Positions 8,640-18,267 are shown, counted from the stretch's first letter. The stretch: DNA of 64,000 nucleotides from an uncultured Lachnospiraceae bacterium (GCA_910586355.1 CAJUHJ010000001.1:62001-126000); one strand, 5' to 3'. A program made the numbers and translations. The notes: generated by a model not told the origin, from the sequence alone.

Positions 8640-8668
8640 TTGACATCCCTTGTATTTGAAGGTATAAT
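8640..8668 (+). promoter_or_regulatory. Near-consensus promoter of the polysaccharide cluster
   Basis: TTGACA (8640-8645) and TATAAT (8663-8668) are both perfect and separated by 17 bases, 40 bases ahead of the first glycosyltransferase. Genes downstream overlap or lie within about 20 bases of one another up to 25645, so this could drive a transcript of about 17 kb. Confidence 0.8.
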
Positions 8669-8708
8669 AAAATAATTTCAAGGGGATAAGTACAGTAGAG
8701 GATAGAAA

Positions 8709-9659
8709 ATGAAATTAACAGCAATTATTCCATGTTATAATGAAGAAGCAGTGCTTCGTATTTTTTATGAAGAAATGAAGCGGGTCATGTCTGAGATGAA
8801 AGATACGGAATTTGAATTGTTGTTTGTCAACGACGGTTCAAAAGACAAAACACTTGCGGTTTTAAAAGAAATGGCGGATTTGGACAATCGGGTGAAATAC
8901 ATTTCGTTTTCAAGAAATTTTGGAAAAGAAGCCGCGATTTATGCCGGGCTGCAGCATGCAGGCGGAGATTTGACAGTGATTATGGACGCAGATTTACAGG
9001 ATCCTCCTTCACTGCTGCCTAAGATGTACCAGGCGATTGTAGAAGAAGGATACGATTCTGTAGCGACAAGAAGGGTGAACCGGAAGGGAGAGCCGCCTAT
9101 CCGCTCTTTTTTTGCGCGCCGCTTTTATCGCTTGATGAACCATATTTCAAAAGCGGATATTGTGGATGGCGCGAGGGATTTCCGTATGATGAACCGCAAT
9201 TTTGTAGATGCGCTTTTATCAATGGGAGAATATAACCGTTTTTCCAAAGGATTGTTTGGCTGGGTTGGTTATCAGACCAAGTGGCTGGAATATGAAAATG
9301 TAGAGCGGGCAGCCGGGGAGACGAAATGGTCTTTTTGGAAATTATTCTTGTATTCCATCGACGGAATCGTGGCGTTTTCTACCCTTCCGTTGTCAATATC
9401 TGCGTTTTTGGGCGTCTTGATGTGTATATTGGCTGTCTTTGCAATCGTTTTTATCATAATTCGGCAGCTTTTATACGGAGGTTCTGCTTTTGGATGGCCG
9501 TCTATGGTCTGTATTATGATATTTATCGGGGGAATTCAACTTTTATGTATGGGAATATTAGGCTCGTATCTGGCAAAAACTTATCTTGAAGTAAAAAAAC
9601 GCCCGATTTATATTTTGAAAGAGACAAATGTAGAAAATTTTAATGGAGAAGATAAATGA
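8709..9659 (+). CDS. GtrB/DPM-like family 2 glycosyltransferase
   Basis: The 316-residue protein has a GT-A domain opening with LTAIIPCYNEEAVL, a nucleotide-binding FVNDGSKD segment, and the DADLQDPP metal/donor motif near residue 94. Two C-terminal membrane helices (about 230-255 and 264-287) are typical of polyprenyl-phosphate glycosyltransferases of the GtrB/dolichol-phosphate-mannose synthase type. Such enzymes move a sugar from an NDP donor to undecaprenyl phosphate on the cytoplasmic face. The next gene is GtrA, overlapping by four bases (ATGA), the classic pairing. The lipid-linked sugar would then be used outside the membrane by a GT-C enzyme; two candidates follow. The sugar is not identifiable from sequence. 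Confidence 0.88.
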   Translation: MKLTAIIPCYNEEAVLRIFYEEMKRVMSEMKDTEFELLFVNDGSKDKTLAVLKEMADLDNRVKYISFSRNFGKEAAIYAGLQHAGGDLTVIMDADLQDPPSLLPKMYQAIVEEGYDSVATRRVNRKGEPPIRSFFARRFYRLMNHISKADIVDGARDFRMMNRNFVDALLSMGEYNRFSKGLFGWVGYQTKWLEYENVERAAGETKWSFWKLFLYSIDGIVAFSTLPLSISAFLGVLMCILAVFAIVFIIIRQLLYGGSAFGWPSMVCIMIFIGGIQLLCMGILGSYLAKTYLEVKKRPIYILKETNVENFNGEDK

Positions 9660-10180
9660 TAGGAATAGGAGCAGTCTTGTGGAATTGGACAAAAGCGGCT
9701 GCACTTTGGGTTTTTGGGATTTTCTGCCGGATACTGCATATAGAACGGACGAAAAAGGCGGACGAGGCATTTTTGCAGTTTGTAAAGTTTGGGATTGTAG
9801 GCGTCAGCAATACAGTTGTGCATTACGGCATTTATGCAGCAAGCCTTATGTCGATACAGTCAGCCGGATTGTTTGAAAAATGGGATTATATCATAGCGAC
9901 TGCGGCTGCATTTTTCATAAGTGTATTATGGTCCTTTTTCTGGAATAATAAGTTTGTGTTTACAATGGAAGAAGGGGAACGCCGCTCGCTTTTTCCGGCG
10001 CTTATTAAGACATATGTATCTTATTCGTTTACGGGATTGTTTTTAAACAGTCTTTTGATGTTCTTATGGGTGCGGGTGTTTCATATATCGGAGTATCTTG
10101 CGCCGATATTTAATCTTTTGATTAGTGTTCCTATTAATTTTCTAATCAATAAATTTTGGGCGTTTAAAAAAGAAAGGTAA
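9656..10180 (+). CDS. GtrA-family membrane protein
   Basis: The 174-residue protein carries the GtrA signature FVKFGIVGVSNTVVHYGIY followed by four predicted membrane helices and an FFWNNKFVF motif; its end, INFLINKFWAFKK, is also typical. GtrA proteins are thought to flip polyprenyl-phosphate-linked sugars across the membrane. It has an N-terminal extension of about 40 residues including a hydrophobic stretch. The start overlaps the stop of the GtrB-like gene, implying translational coupling, and the ribosome binding site GGAGAAG lies within that gene. Together they form the first two parts of a three-component Gtr glycosylation system. Confidence 0.88.
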   Translation: MIGIGAVLWNWTKAAALWVFGIFCRILHIERTKKADEAFLQFVKFGIVGVSNTVVHYGIYAASLMSIQSAGLFEKWDYIIATAAAFFISVLWSFFWNNKFVFTMEEGERRSLFPALIKTYVSYSFTGLFLNSLLMFLWVRVFHISEYLAPIFNLLISVPINFLINKFWAFKKER

Positions 10181-10186
10181 TAGAAC

Positions 10187-11221
10187 ATGATAAAAAGTAT
10201 GGCATTGATTGCAGTAGTATTGGGAGTAGTTCCGTTTTTACTTGGGCTTTTATTTACGAGATTTGTAGAAGAGGAAAAAAATAATCTGTTGTTGCATATG
10301 GCGTCCGGCTATATGATAATGTTTGGATTATTTGAAGTGATTGCCTTGCCGTTAATCTGGCAGAGGCAGTCGTTGTCCCTGCTGATTGGGATTTATGGAA
10401 GTATGTTGATTGTATTGTCAGTGGTATCGTTCATTTGGAACTTTAAAAGGCTGCCGGAAATTTTAAAACAGGCGGTTGACGCCGTTAGGCATTTTACGTT
10501 TTGTATTTGGGCGCAGTTTGCTGTGATAGCCGGGCAAGTCTTAATTTATAGCCGGTATCAGTATGCAAATGCGGACGATTCGTTTTATGTGGCTGCTGCG
10601 ACGACGGCGCTTTCTACGGATACGATATTGGCGTATAAACCCTATACGGGAGTCCTTTATGAACATCTGCCGTCAAGATATGTGCTGTCGCCAATTTATG
10701 CGTTTACGGCGGTCGTTAGTAAAGTGACGGATACGCATCCGGCCATTTTGACTCATTCTGTGTTTATGATTTTATTTTTATTGCTTTCGTATACCGTTTA
10801 TGCGCTGCTTGGGCGGGCTTTATTTTCTAATGACATGGAGAAAACAGGTTATTTTCTAGTATTGGTATCGGCGTTAAATATTTTTGCTGCGTATAGTGAA
10901 CAGACAAGCGGATTGTTTCTTTTGGTCCGTCTCTGGCAGGGAAAGGCGATTCTTGCCGGAATTTTACTTCCGATGATTTTATACTTGGGGATACGGATTT
11001 TTTTGCTGGAGGGGAAACGTGCGGACTGGATATTATTAACTGTCGTCTTATGTGCCTGCTGTATGGTGTCGTCAATGGGAATTATGCTTGGGGCGATTAC
11101 GCTTGGCATACTTGGAATTTTGTTCGCGTGGCGTCAGAAAAGTATCCGTCTGTTAATGTATTCGGCTCTCTGCTGTCTGCCGAACCTGCTTTGCGCTTTT
11201 ATTTATCTGGTAATTCGATAG
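10187..11221 (+). CDS. Polytopic membrane protein, GT-C/DUF6077-like N-terminal part
   Basis: The 344-residue product has about nine membrane helices. After the fourth helix comes a predicted extracytoplasmic loop, YANADDSFYVAA, which resembles the acidic motif in the first large outer loop of GT-C glycosyltransferases. From memory the N-terminus resembles DUF6077 proteins. The frame ends in a membrane helix (TAG 11219-11221) with no C-terminal domain, whereas full GT-C enzymes have 11-13 helices and a soluble tail; the following gene supplies four more helices. It may therefore be one subunit of a split enzyme or a frameshifted gene. By position it could transfer the GtrB/GtrA-delivered sugar outside the membrane; this is inference. 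Confidence 0.65.
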   Translation: MIKSMALIAVVLGVVPFLLGLLFTRFVEEEKNNLLLHMASGYMIMFGLFEVIALPLIWQRQSLSLLIGIYGSMLIVLSVVSFIWNFKRLPEILKQAVDAVRHFTFCIWAQFAVIAGQVLIYSRYQYANADDSFYVAAATTALSTDTILAYKPYTGVLYEHLPSRYVLSPIYAFTAVVSKVTDTHPAILTHSVFMILFLLLSYTVYALLGRALFSNDMEKTGYFLVLVSALNIFAAYSEQTSGLFLLVRLWQGKAILAGILLPMILYLGIRIFLLEGKRADWILLTVVLCACCMVSSMGIMLGAITLGILGILFAWRQKSIRLLMYSALCCLPNLLCAFIYLVIR

Positions 11222-11231
11222 GAGGTCTGGT

Positions 11232-12824
11232 TTGAGAGAAACATTTCATGTAGTCATGTCAATGTATGATTCCTACAACGGTACTGGTATGCAGTTTGCG
11301 CTTTGTTTTGCCTGCCTGATATATCTGATAATTTACAAAAAAGAAAAAGAAAAACGATTTTTGTTTTTGGGATATACACTGCTGTTTTTTATTATTTGCT
11401 TTTTTCCTGTTACAGCCAAAATTATTATGCGGGTGTGTATTGGGGAAGAAGTATACTGGCGAATGTTCTGGCTGCTGCCGTCGACGGTCATTATTGCATA
11501 TACGGCGGTTGTTATTTTAATGCAGCTGGAAGGAAAGATAAAAAGGCATTTGATGCTTACTATCATGCTGCTTGTAATTGTGATGACCGGTACAAACGTA
11601 TACAACAGCACAGTTTTTGAGCATAAGCAAAATCACTATAATCTGCCGCAGGCAACCGTAAATATTTGTGATATGGTAGAACAGGATGCAAAGGCAAATG
11701 GAATTACCCATAAGAAACTGATTACAGTCAATGAGCTTTTATCTTCCATCCGCCAGTATGATGCAGATATTTTACAGCCTTATGGATATGACGTGCTCCG
11801 TGGGGACAAGACGGAGACAGAAGCTGCGTTTCAGATATACAGGATTATGAGCGGCGGAGAGAAAAACTGGGAGGCGCTTAGCTGGTACGCGGCGTTAGAC
11901 GACTGCAATTATCTGGCTTATCCGGCCGCGGAAGGCGTCATTGAAGAGCTTTTGGACAGTGGATTTGAGATTGTCGGGGCAAATGAAGAATATCATATTT
12001 ACCGTCGGGACAATGTGAAAGACAGGTATGAAGGAGAATGGCTGATTACACAGTATGGATCGCCTGAAGGACAACAGCTGATGTTTTATACTATGCAGGA
12101 TTCAAAAGGGCACTTAATCGTAGTCGATGGAGGCTGGACAAGCGACGCTGAATATGTTAAAGCAACAATCAAAGGACTTGGCAAGCATGTCGACGCATGG
12201 ATTCTGACACATCCGCACCAGGATCATTTGGGCGCTTTTACGGAAATATATAAAGATTTGGGAAAAATAAAAATAGATAAAGTCTATGCCGTAGATATGG
12301 CGGAACCGAAAGACTGCCTAAATTCGGCACCGTGGGATGAGACTGCTGTATATGAAGAATTTAAAAAGCTGGATATTCCGCAGCTTACGTATGTACATGC
12401 AGGAGATACTTTTGAAGTAGAAGGACTTGCGTTTGAGGTGCTAAATGCGTATGATGGTTATGTAAAAGATTTATCCAAAGATTTACTCAATGACGGATCA
12501 ATGATGTTTCGGGTTACAGCAAAAGAAGAATCTATGCTTTTTTGTGCAGATGTGGGACAAAATATGAGTGATTATCTGTTAAAGACATACGGCGATGCGC
12601 TAAAATCGGATTATATTCAGATGGGACATCATGGAAATGGTGGATTAAAAAGTGATTTTTACGAGATGGTGGAAGCGAAGGGCGCATTTTTCGATGCGCC
12701 GGACTGGTTGATGAATGATACAAGCGGGCGGTATTCAACTATGAAAAACACGTATCTTATGGCGTCGGCAGGCGCTAAAATTTACAGTTTTTCGACAACT
12801 CCGAATCAGATTGTATTGAAATAA
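11232..12824 (+). CDS. Membrane protein with C-terminal metallo-beta-lactamase domain
   Basis: The start is a TTG preceded by GGAGG with a 6-base spacer; an in-frame TAA at 11211-11213 rules out an earlier start. The 530-residue protein has four helices in its first ~125 residues, including YWRMFWLLPSTVIIAY, a segment typical of late helices of GT-C proteins. Residues ~130-265 are a soluble linker. From about 270 to the end lies a metallo-beta-lactamase fold close to the ComEC-type domain: VVDGG near 297, the zinc motif H327-x-H329-x-D331-H332, and later CADVGQ and MGHHGN segments. With a known family activity of hydrolysing phosphoesters or other bonds, it might process a lipid-linked or glycan substrate. 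Its side of the membrane is uncertain. The combination is unusual and is discussed in the findings. Confidence 0.7.
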   Translation: MRETFHVVMSMYDSYNGTGMQFALCFACLIYLIIYKKEKEKRFLFLGYTLLFFIICFFPVTAKIIMRVCIGEEVYWRMFWLLPSTVIIAYTAVVILMQLEGKIKRHLMLTIMLLVIVMTGTNVYNSTVFEHKQNHYNLPQATVNICDMVEQDAKANGITHKKLITVNELLSSIRQYDADILQPYGYDVLRGDKTETEAAFQIYRIMSGGEKNWEALSWYAALDDCNYLAYPAAEGVIEELLDSGFEIVGANEEYHIYRRDNVKDRYEGEWLITQYGSPEGQQLMFYTMQDSKGHLIVVDGGWTSDAEYVKATIKGLGKHVDAWILTHPHQDHLGAFTEIYKDLGKIKIDKVYAVDMAEPKDCLNSAPWDETAVYEEFKKLDIPQLTYVHAGDTFEVEGLAFEVLNAYDGYVKDLSKDLLNDGSMMFRVTAKEESMLFCADVGQNMSDYLLKTYGDALKSDYIQMGHHGNGGLKSDFYEMVEAKGAFFDAPDWLMNDTSGRYSTMKNTYLMASAGAKIYSFSTTPNQIVLK

Positions 12825-12839
12825 GCAAAGGAGAACGTT

Positions 12840-14633
12840 ATGTTACACGGAACAATTGTTGGGACAATATGTTATCCCGCAGCGCTGACTGCGTGTGTGG
12901 TGAACTTATACCGATTCCGGAAATCCCATAAACCTTTGAATGGATTTGTATGGCTGATGGTATCTTTTTTGTCAGCTATCTGTATGGGCAGTATCTGCGC
13001 AGGTATTTTGAGTCCGCTTCATATTCCGGTGAATGTTTATTCTATGGCCGCCATATATGCGCTTTTGGCGCTGGGCATGGCTGTTTTGATTCGAAAAGAG
13101 GGAATGGTACAGGAATATGTCTGGGAAAAATATGACGCTGTTATTTTTGTGTTGGTAACTGTTGTTGTGGCTGCAATCAGTATCAAGATATTTTCACCGC
13201 AGCTTACTTACAGCTACTATAACAGCGACGCGGGGCTGCATTTAAAGGAAGCTACGGAAATCGTGCGTTCGCAGCAGGTTACCAAAATGTATTTTCTGCA
13301 TCTGCAGAATGCAATGATTATTGAAATGATACAGCCGTTTGTGCGGATTGCAGACTGGTATAAAGGATATATTTTGGGCGATTGTTTTTTTCTCTGGGTG
13401 GAAAGCCTGTTCTTTGCCGCGTTAATCCGCCGGTATGCCAAAACAAAGGCCTCTAAGACTGCGGCAGTGATTCTTCTTGCCGGATATTTTATGGGGTATC
13501 CATTTTTTAGTTATTACTATTCTTTTGGTTATTGGGCAGTCGGCAGTATGTTTGTCGGGTTTTTGGCAATGGTTATGCAGTTTTATGAAGAAGCGCAGGT
13601 GGAACGCAAGATTACAGTATTCCTTCTGATGTTAGGCTGTTTTGGCGTTATGACAAGTTATATGATGTTTGCGCCTGTGGCATTTCTTACGGTTTTTATA
13701 TATCTGGTGATTGTTGCAAAGAGAGAAGGAAAGGTTTTTACACGCAGAAATCTATTGCTTGCATTTGAGGTGTTTTTGCTTCCCGTTGTAATGGGATTTT
13801 TCTACTGTATGTATGGTTTCTTTATTTCTTCCGGGACAAGTATTTCAGGGGCGCTTAGTAATCCGGGCGGAATTTATACAGAACTGTATATGGATTTCTT
13901 TTGGACAATTTTTCCGGTGCTTTATGTATTGGTTTATACATTGAAAAGGCGGAAGTTTACGCCGGAAACTTTATTTTTCTGCGCATTTTTTGGGTTTACG
14001 GGGATAATGCTTTTGTTGACGCTGACCCATCACGTTTCTACCTATTACTATTATAAAACATATTATCCGTTGTGGATGTTCTGCTGGTTTTTGGCGGCGA
14101 AAGCAGTTTCTATTATGCTTCAGGAAGCAAAGGAGACGCTGGCGGCGTACAGCTTGATGGTTGCGTTGTTTGCGGCGCTTTGTTTTGGTAAAATTGAGTA
14201 TAAGATTGTAACTTCTACGGAGAAAATTACGGGCGCCATGCACAGTACGGCGTATTTTACACTGTATCAGCAGAATTGGTCGTTTATTAAGGGGGAGCAT
14301 GTAGGGCTTAAGGATAATGTGTTTGATTTGTTTCAATATGTAGAGGACAATCTTTCTGGTGAAAAGATGGTTCCGCTTATGACGGAAACAAATGATTATG
14401 GGCATACGTATTTGTATGAAGGCGCCAGCGGATATGATTTTCCGGATTTTTATGAGTGGAGGCATACGACGGAAGATGTGCGTCAGGCGTATTATGACTG
14501 GGAGATTCATTATACTGTTATGATGAAAGGCACACAGTTTGAGAAAGAACATGGAAAAGCGGTGCTATCAGAGGATAATGTAGAAATTATCTTTGAAAAT
14601 GAAGCGGGTTATGTATTGAAAATTGATTTGTGA
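12840..14633 (+). CDS. Polytopic membrane protein, GT-C-like
   Basis: This 597-residue protein has about a dozen membrane helices and a C-terminal soluble region of about 120 residues. A loop with YYNSDAGLHLKEA (about residues 124-136) resembles the acidic outer-loop motif of GT-C glycosyltransferases that use polyprenyl-phosphate sugars. AAAGGAG gives a good ribosome binding site and the gap from the upstream gene is 15 bases. It lacks the multiple Wzy hallmark I could name, but an O-antigen-polymerase-like function remains possible since no other polymerase is evident in the cluster. I assign it only as a probable GT-C or polymerase-type integral membrane protein. Confidence 0.6.
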   Translation: MLHGTIVGTICYPAALTACVVNLYRFRKSHKPLNGFVWLMVSFLSAICMGSICAGILSPLHIPVNVYSMAAIYALLALGMAVLIRKEGMVQEYVWEKYDAVIFVLVTVVVAAISIKIFSPQLTYSYYNSDAGLHLKEATEIVRSQQVTKMYFLHLQNAMIIEMIQPFVRIADWYKGYILGDCFFLWVESLFFAALIRRYAKTKASKTAAVILLAGYFMGYPFFSYYYSFGYWAVGSMFVGFLAMVMQFYEEAQVERKITVFLLMLGCFGVMTSYMMFAPVAFLTVFIYLVIVAKREGKVFTRRNLLLAFEVFLLPVVMGFFYCMYGFFISSGTSISGALSNPGGIYTELYMDFFWTIFPVLYVLVYTLKRRKFTPETLFFCAFFGFTGIMLLLTLTHHVSTYYYYKTYYPLWMFCWFLAAKAVSIMLQEAKETLAAYSLMVALFAALCFGKIEYKIVTSTEKITGAMHSTAYFTLYQQNWSFIKGEHVGLKDNVFDLFQYVEDNLSGEKMVPLMTETNDYGHTYLYEGASGYDFPDFYEWRHTTEDVRQAYYDWEIHYTVMMKGTQFEKEHGKAVLSEDNVEIIFENEAGYVLKIDL

Positions 14634-14650
14634 AAATGAGGTTTATGCAG

Positions 14651-16513
14651 ATGGCGCTAGATCAAGCAATGCGAAAGCAGATGGAGCAGGAAAAACAAAA
14701 TATTTCTACTGAGTTAGGCGATATGAGGAAGTTTCTTGCCTATACCCATGACGATGGACCGGATGATGTAGAAAAAGAGCCAGAACGGCATGGAATACGA
14801 AAGTTAAAAGGAACTCCTGTATGGACGGCGTTATATCCGGCCAGAAAAGGGTATCAGGCGGTAAAATTTCTTCATCAAAACGGAGTGTTGGGCGTCTGGC
14901 AAAAGGCAGAACATGCAATAGAGAATAATCGTTTGCAAAGGAGAAAGGAAGCAAGGAAGTATTTGACAAAGATTATGCCGACGGAAGAAGAAAAGATGCG
15001 GCAAAGAACAAGGGTATTTCGTGAGGACATTAAAATTAGTGTCTTAGTGCCTTTGTATAATACTCCAGAGCAGTTTCTTAGGGATATGATTACATCTGTT
15101 ACAGAACAGACGTACCAGAATTGGGAACTTTGTCTGGCAGATGCGTCGGACGCGGCGTATGGAACTGTTGCAGAGGTTGTCAGGGAATATGCAGACAGGG
15201 ATTCTCGGATAGTATATCAAAAATTAGAGAAGAATTTTGGTATTTCAGAGAATACGAATTGCTGTATCCGTATGGCAACAGGGACGTATCTGGCATTATT
15301 CGACCATGACGATATGCTGCATCCGTCTGCGTTATATGAATGTGCAAAGGTTATTGAAGAAAATGGCGCCCAATTTGTTTATACGGATGAAGTGACGTTT
15401 GAAGGCAGTTCGCTCGAAAATATTATTACGTATCATTTTAAACCTGATTTTTCCGTAGACAATTTAAGAGGAGTCAATTATATTTGTCATTTAAGCGTTT
15501 TTCGGAAAGAGCTGGTAGATCAGGTCGGTATGTTTCGTCCGGAATATGATGGAAGCCAGGACCATGATATCATTATGCGCCTGACAGATGCGGCAGAAAT
15601 TGTCTGCCATATTCCCAAAGTGCTTTATTTTTGGAGGTGCCATGCCCAGTCTACTTCCATGAACTTAGACTCCAAATCATATGCGATTGCTGCGGGGAGG
15701 AATGCAGTCAGAGATGCGGAATTGCGCAGAGGCTATCCGGCTAAAGTGCACAGCGCGCAGATTTGCAAGACGCACTACCGTATGAAGTATGAAATTGGGA
15801 AACCCAAAATTTCTGTTATAATAGATGGAAGCGGAAAAAGCAAATCAAGCGCTGCATATACGGCAGCGGGGGTGGAAAAGTGTTCTTCTTATCCATGTTA
15901 TGAGCTGTTTTATGCAGCTTCACAAAAAGAGATTACGGGAATATTAGAACAGTCGGATGGAGAATATGTTTTGATTCTTGCGGCAGGAATCCTTCCGTTG
16001 ACTCCGACATTTTTGGAAGAACTTTTGATGTTTATCCAGCGCAAAGATGTTGGTATGGCGGGTATGCAGATATTAGATGATAAGGATCTTATATTTAGTT
16101 CGGATATTGTCATTGGAAATGGGGCAGGTCATCTGGCGTTAGAAGTAAACCGGGGACAGCGTTACGATGCGCCGGGGTATATGGGCAGAAATTATTATGC
16201 GCATAATGTATCTGCGGTGTCCGGTTTTGCATGTATGGCAAAGAGAAAAGAGCTGCTGTCGCTCTGGGCTAAAGGAAAGACAAAGTCTGTATCCGCACGA
16301 ATATTGGAAGTGTGTTTTTTGCTGAGGCAAAAGGGAAAGCAGATTGTGTTAAATCCATATGCGCTCTGCAGAATGTCAGAGACCGACAGCCGGGAAATAC
16401 TTTTAGAGACCGACAGGCATATTTTGATGGAAACGTATCAAGAACAGATTTTGGCAGGAGATTCGTTTTACAATAAGAATCTTTCATTAGAAAATTATTG
16501 GCGGAAGAAATAG
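14651..16513 (+). CDS. Bimodular family 2 glycosyltransferase (N-terminal module active)
   Basis: ATG 14651 is chosen because GAGG (14638-14641) lies nine bases upstream; GTG 14630, ATG 14636 and ATG 14645 are in-frame alternatives. After a helical N-terminal region, a GT-A domain opens with KISVLVPLYNTPEQFL and keeps the FDHDD metal/donor motif and the KVLYFWRCH acceptor-side segment. The C-terminal half (from about residue 380, opening KISVIIDGSGKS) keeps the shape of a second GT-A fold but has no visible DxD or comparable acidic cluster, so is probably non-catalytic. It is closely related in layout to the protein at 22068. The gene follows its neighbour with overlap and is followed by another bimodular GT2 after 10 bases. 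It should add a sugar on the cytoplasmic face. Confidence 0.8.
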   Translation: MALDQAMRKQMEQEKQNISTELGDMRKFLAYTHDDGPDDVEKEPERHGIRKLKGTPVWTALYPARKGYQAVKFLHQNGVLGVWQKAEHAIENNRLQRRKEARKYLTKIMPTEEEKMRQRTRVFREDIKISVLVPLYNTPEQFLRDMITSVTEQTYQNWELCLADASDAAYGTVAEVVREYADRDSRIVYQKLEKNFGISENTNCCIRMATGTYLALFDHDDMLHPSALYECAKVIEENGAQFVYTDEVTFEGSSLENIITYHFKPDFSVDNLRGVNYICHLSVFRKELVDQVGMFRPEYDGSQDHDIIMRLTDAAEIVCHIPKVLYFWRCHAQSTSMNLDSKSYAIAAGRNAVRDAELRRGYPAKVHSAQICKTHYRMKYEIGKPKISVIIDGSGKSKSSAAYTAAGVEKCSSYPCYELFYAASQKEITGILEQSDGEYVLILAAGILPLTPTFLEELLMFIQRKDVGMAGMQILDDKDLIFSSDIVIGNGAGHLALEVNRGQRYDAPGYMGRNYYAHNVSAVSGFACMAKRKELLSLWAKGKTKSVSARILEVCFLLRQKGKQIVLNPYALCRMSETDSREILLETDRHILMETYQEQILAGDSFYNKNLSLENYWRKK

Positions 16514-16523
16514 GAGAGATGGT

Positions 16524-18248
16524 ATGATTAGCGATTTTGATTTAGAGGGAAAAAATAAACTGCAGAAAGCGGTTTATTATATGCAGTATTATGGAGTGAG
16601 TTATACAGTAAAAAAAGCGCTGCGTAAATTTGGGGTTTCGGTGAGCGATGAATCGGAATATATGACCTGGTGCCGGAGAAATACGGCTTCTAAAATTGAA
16701 TTGAAAAGCCAGAGAAAAGATGCGCTTTCAAAAAGGCTTTCTTTTGTGGTTGTATCTGAAATCGGAACAAACCCAGAGCAGGAAGGATGGAAAAAGCAGA
16801 CGTGTAAGCAAGTGACGTTTGCCACTTTGACACAGGAGACAACGCTGGCAAAACTGTTAGAGCAAAACAGTGGAGAATATTTTATCTTTTCCGGAAAGAA
16901 TATCAGGGTGCTTCCGGAGTATTTGTATGAGTTGTCGCTTGCTGTATTTGGACAGCTGACGCTGCATAACAGCAGAATATGTCCGACAAATATGGAACAG
17001 GCCGATTTGGTTTATACAGATGAAGATAATCTTGCGGATAATAAACGTTACCGGCCGTTTTTCAAACCGGATGCAAGCCAGAATCTGCTTTTAAATTTTC
17101 CATATCTTGGAAGATGTTTTGCCGTTCGCCGAAGTCTTTTGGAAAAACTGGCGGCAGGCGGGGAAGAAATTATGCTGTTTGGGAATGGATGGTATGATCT
17201 TTCGCTGCAGGCGTTTCGGTTTGCAAAGCATGTAATGCATATTCCAAAACCGCTGTTTTCAAACGTTGTGCCTTATGAAAAAAGAAATATGTTTATTCAC
17301 AGCATGAATGAAAATAATGCAGAATGTCTCAAGCATTATTTAAAATCCGAAAATATTTCAGGGAAGGTGACGCAGTCGGATGTGGAAGGGTTTTTCCATC
17401 TGTCTTACGAGCTGGAACAGGAACCGCTTGTGAGTATTATCATTCCGACCAAAGACCATATAGAGGATCTGAAAAAATGTCTGGAATCACTGAAAAAAAG
17501 CAATTATTCAAATTATGAAGTGATTCTGGCTGAGAATAACAGCGAAAAGAAGGAAACATTTGCATACTACAAAAAAGTCATAAAAGAAGACAGAAGAATC
17601 CGCGTTTTAGTTTGGGAAGGCGATTTTAATTACTCTGCAATTAACAATGCAGCCGTAGAGTTAGCGAAAGGAGATTTGGTTCTTTGTTTGAATAACGATA
17701 CGGAGTTTATGCATCCGAATGCGCTTCGCGAACTGGTGATTTCAGCAGTGAAACCGGGGGTAGGGGCAAGCGGCGCTATGCTTTATTATGGTGATAAGAC
17801 AATCCAGCATGCAGGCGTGATAATCGGCATGGGAGGATTTGCGGCGCATGCGCTTTGGAGCTTAACAGACAGAGATGAAAAATACTATCCGTTTTCTCTG
17901 TGCGAAAGGGAAGTCTCTGCCGTAACGGGCGCCTGTCTGATGGTAAGGAAATCGGTATATTTAGAAGTTGGGGGTATGGGAGAAGATTTTGTAGTTGCTT
18001 TGAATGATATTGATTTTTGTTTGAAAATACGCGCAGCCGGATATAAAATTTTGTTTAATCCTTATGCGAAGCTCTTTCACTATGAATCAAAATCGAGAGG
18101 CTATGAAGATACGGCGGAAAAGCAGGAGCGGTTCCAGGCAGAAATTACAAAGCTTCAGACGAAATGGGAAGAGGAGATCAAAGCCGGCGACCCATTCTAT
18201 AATCAGAATCTGACACTGCATCGGGCAGACTATTCGATGGATGTTTAA
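16524..18248 (+). CDS. Bimodular family 2 glycosyltransferase (C-terminal module active)
   Basis: The 574-residue protein has the reverse layout of its upstream neighbour. Its first half has GT-A-like blocks (YTDEDNL, FFKPDASQNLLL, HIPKPLF) but at the catalytic position only FSGKNIRVLPE, lacking the DHDD motif. The second half opens with LVSIIIPTKDHIEDLKK and contains CLNNDTEFMHPN, the donor/metal motif, and DIDFCLKIRAAGY, the expected catalytic-base region; this is the active module and resembles the rhamnosyltransferase-type GT2 of O-antigen loci. Start ATG 16524 has TAGGAGAG upstream. Substrate is unknown; rhamnose is possible but no rml genes are in the window. Confidence 0.82.
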   Translation: MISDFDLEGKNKLQKAVYYMQYYGVSYTVKKALRKFGVSVSDESEYMTWCRRNTASKIELKSQRKDALSKRLSFVVVSEIGTNPEQEGWKKQTCKQVTFATLTQETTLAKLLEQNSGEYFIFSGKNIRVLPEYLYELSLAVFGQLTLHNSRICPTNMEQADLVYTDEDNLADNKRYRPFFKPDASQNLLLNFPYLGRCFAVRRSLLEKLAAGGEEIMLFGNGWYDLSLQAFRFAKHVMHIPKPLFSNVVPYEKRNMFIHSMNENNAECLKHYLKSENISGKVTQSDVEGFFHLSYELEQEPLVSIIIPTKDHIEDLKKCLESLKKSNYSNYEVILAENNSEKKETFAYYKKVIKEDRRIRVLVWEGDFNYSAINNAAVELAKGDLVLCLNNDTEFMHPNALRELVISAVKPGVGASGAMLYYGDKTIQHAGVIIGMGGFAAHALWSLTDRDEKYYPFSLCEREVSAVTGACLMVRKSVYLEVGGMGEDFVVALNDIDFCLKIRAAGYKILFNPYAKLFHYESKSRGYEDTAEKQERFQAEITKLQTKWEEEIKAGDPFYNQNLTLHRADYSMDV

Positions 18249-18267
18249 AAGAGGAAAATGAGTTACA

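Noticed and set aside
11050..11235. 61-residue plus-strand frame bridging the end of the DUF6077-like gene and the next start
   Set aside because: It is in a third frame, does not join the two halves in frame, and has no family resemblance, so it does not explain the split.
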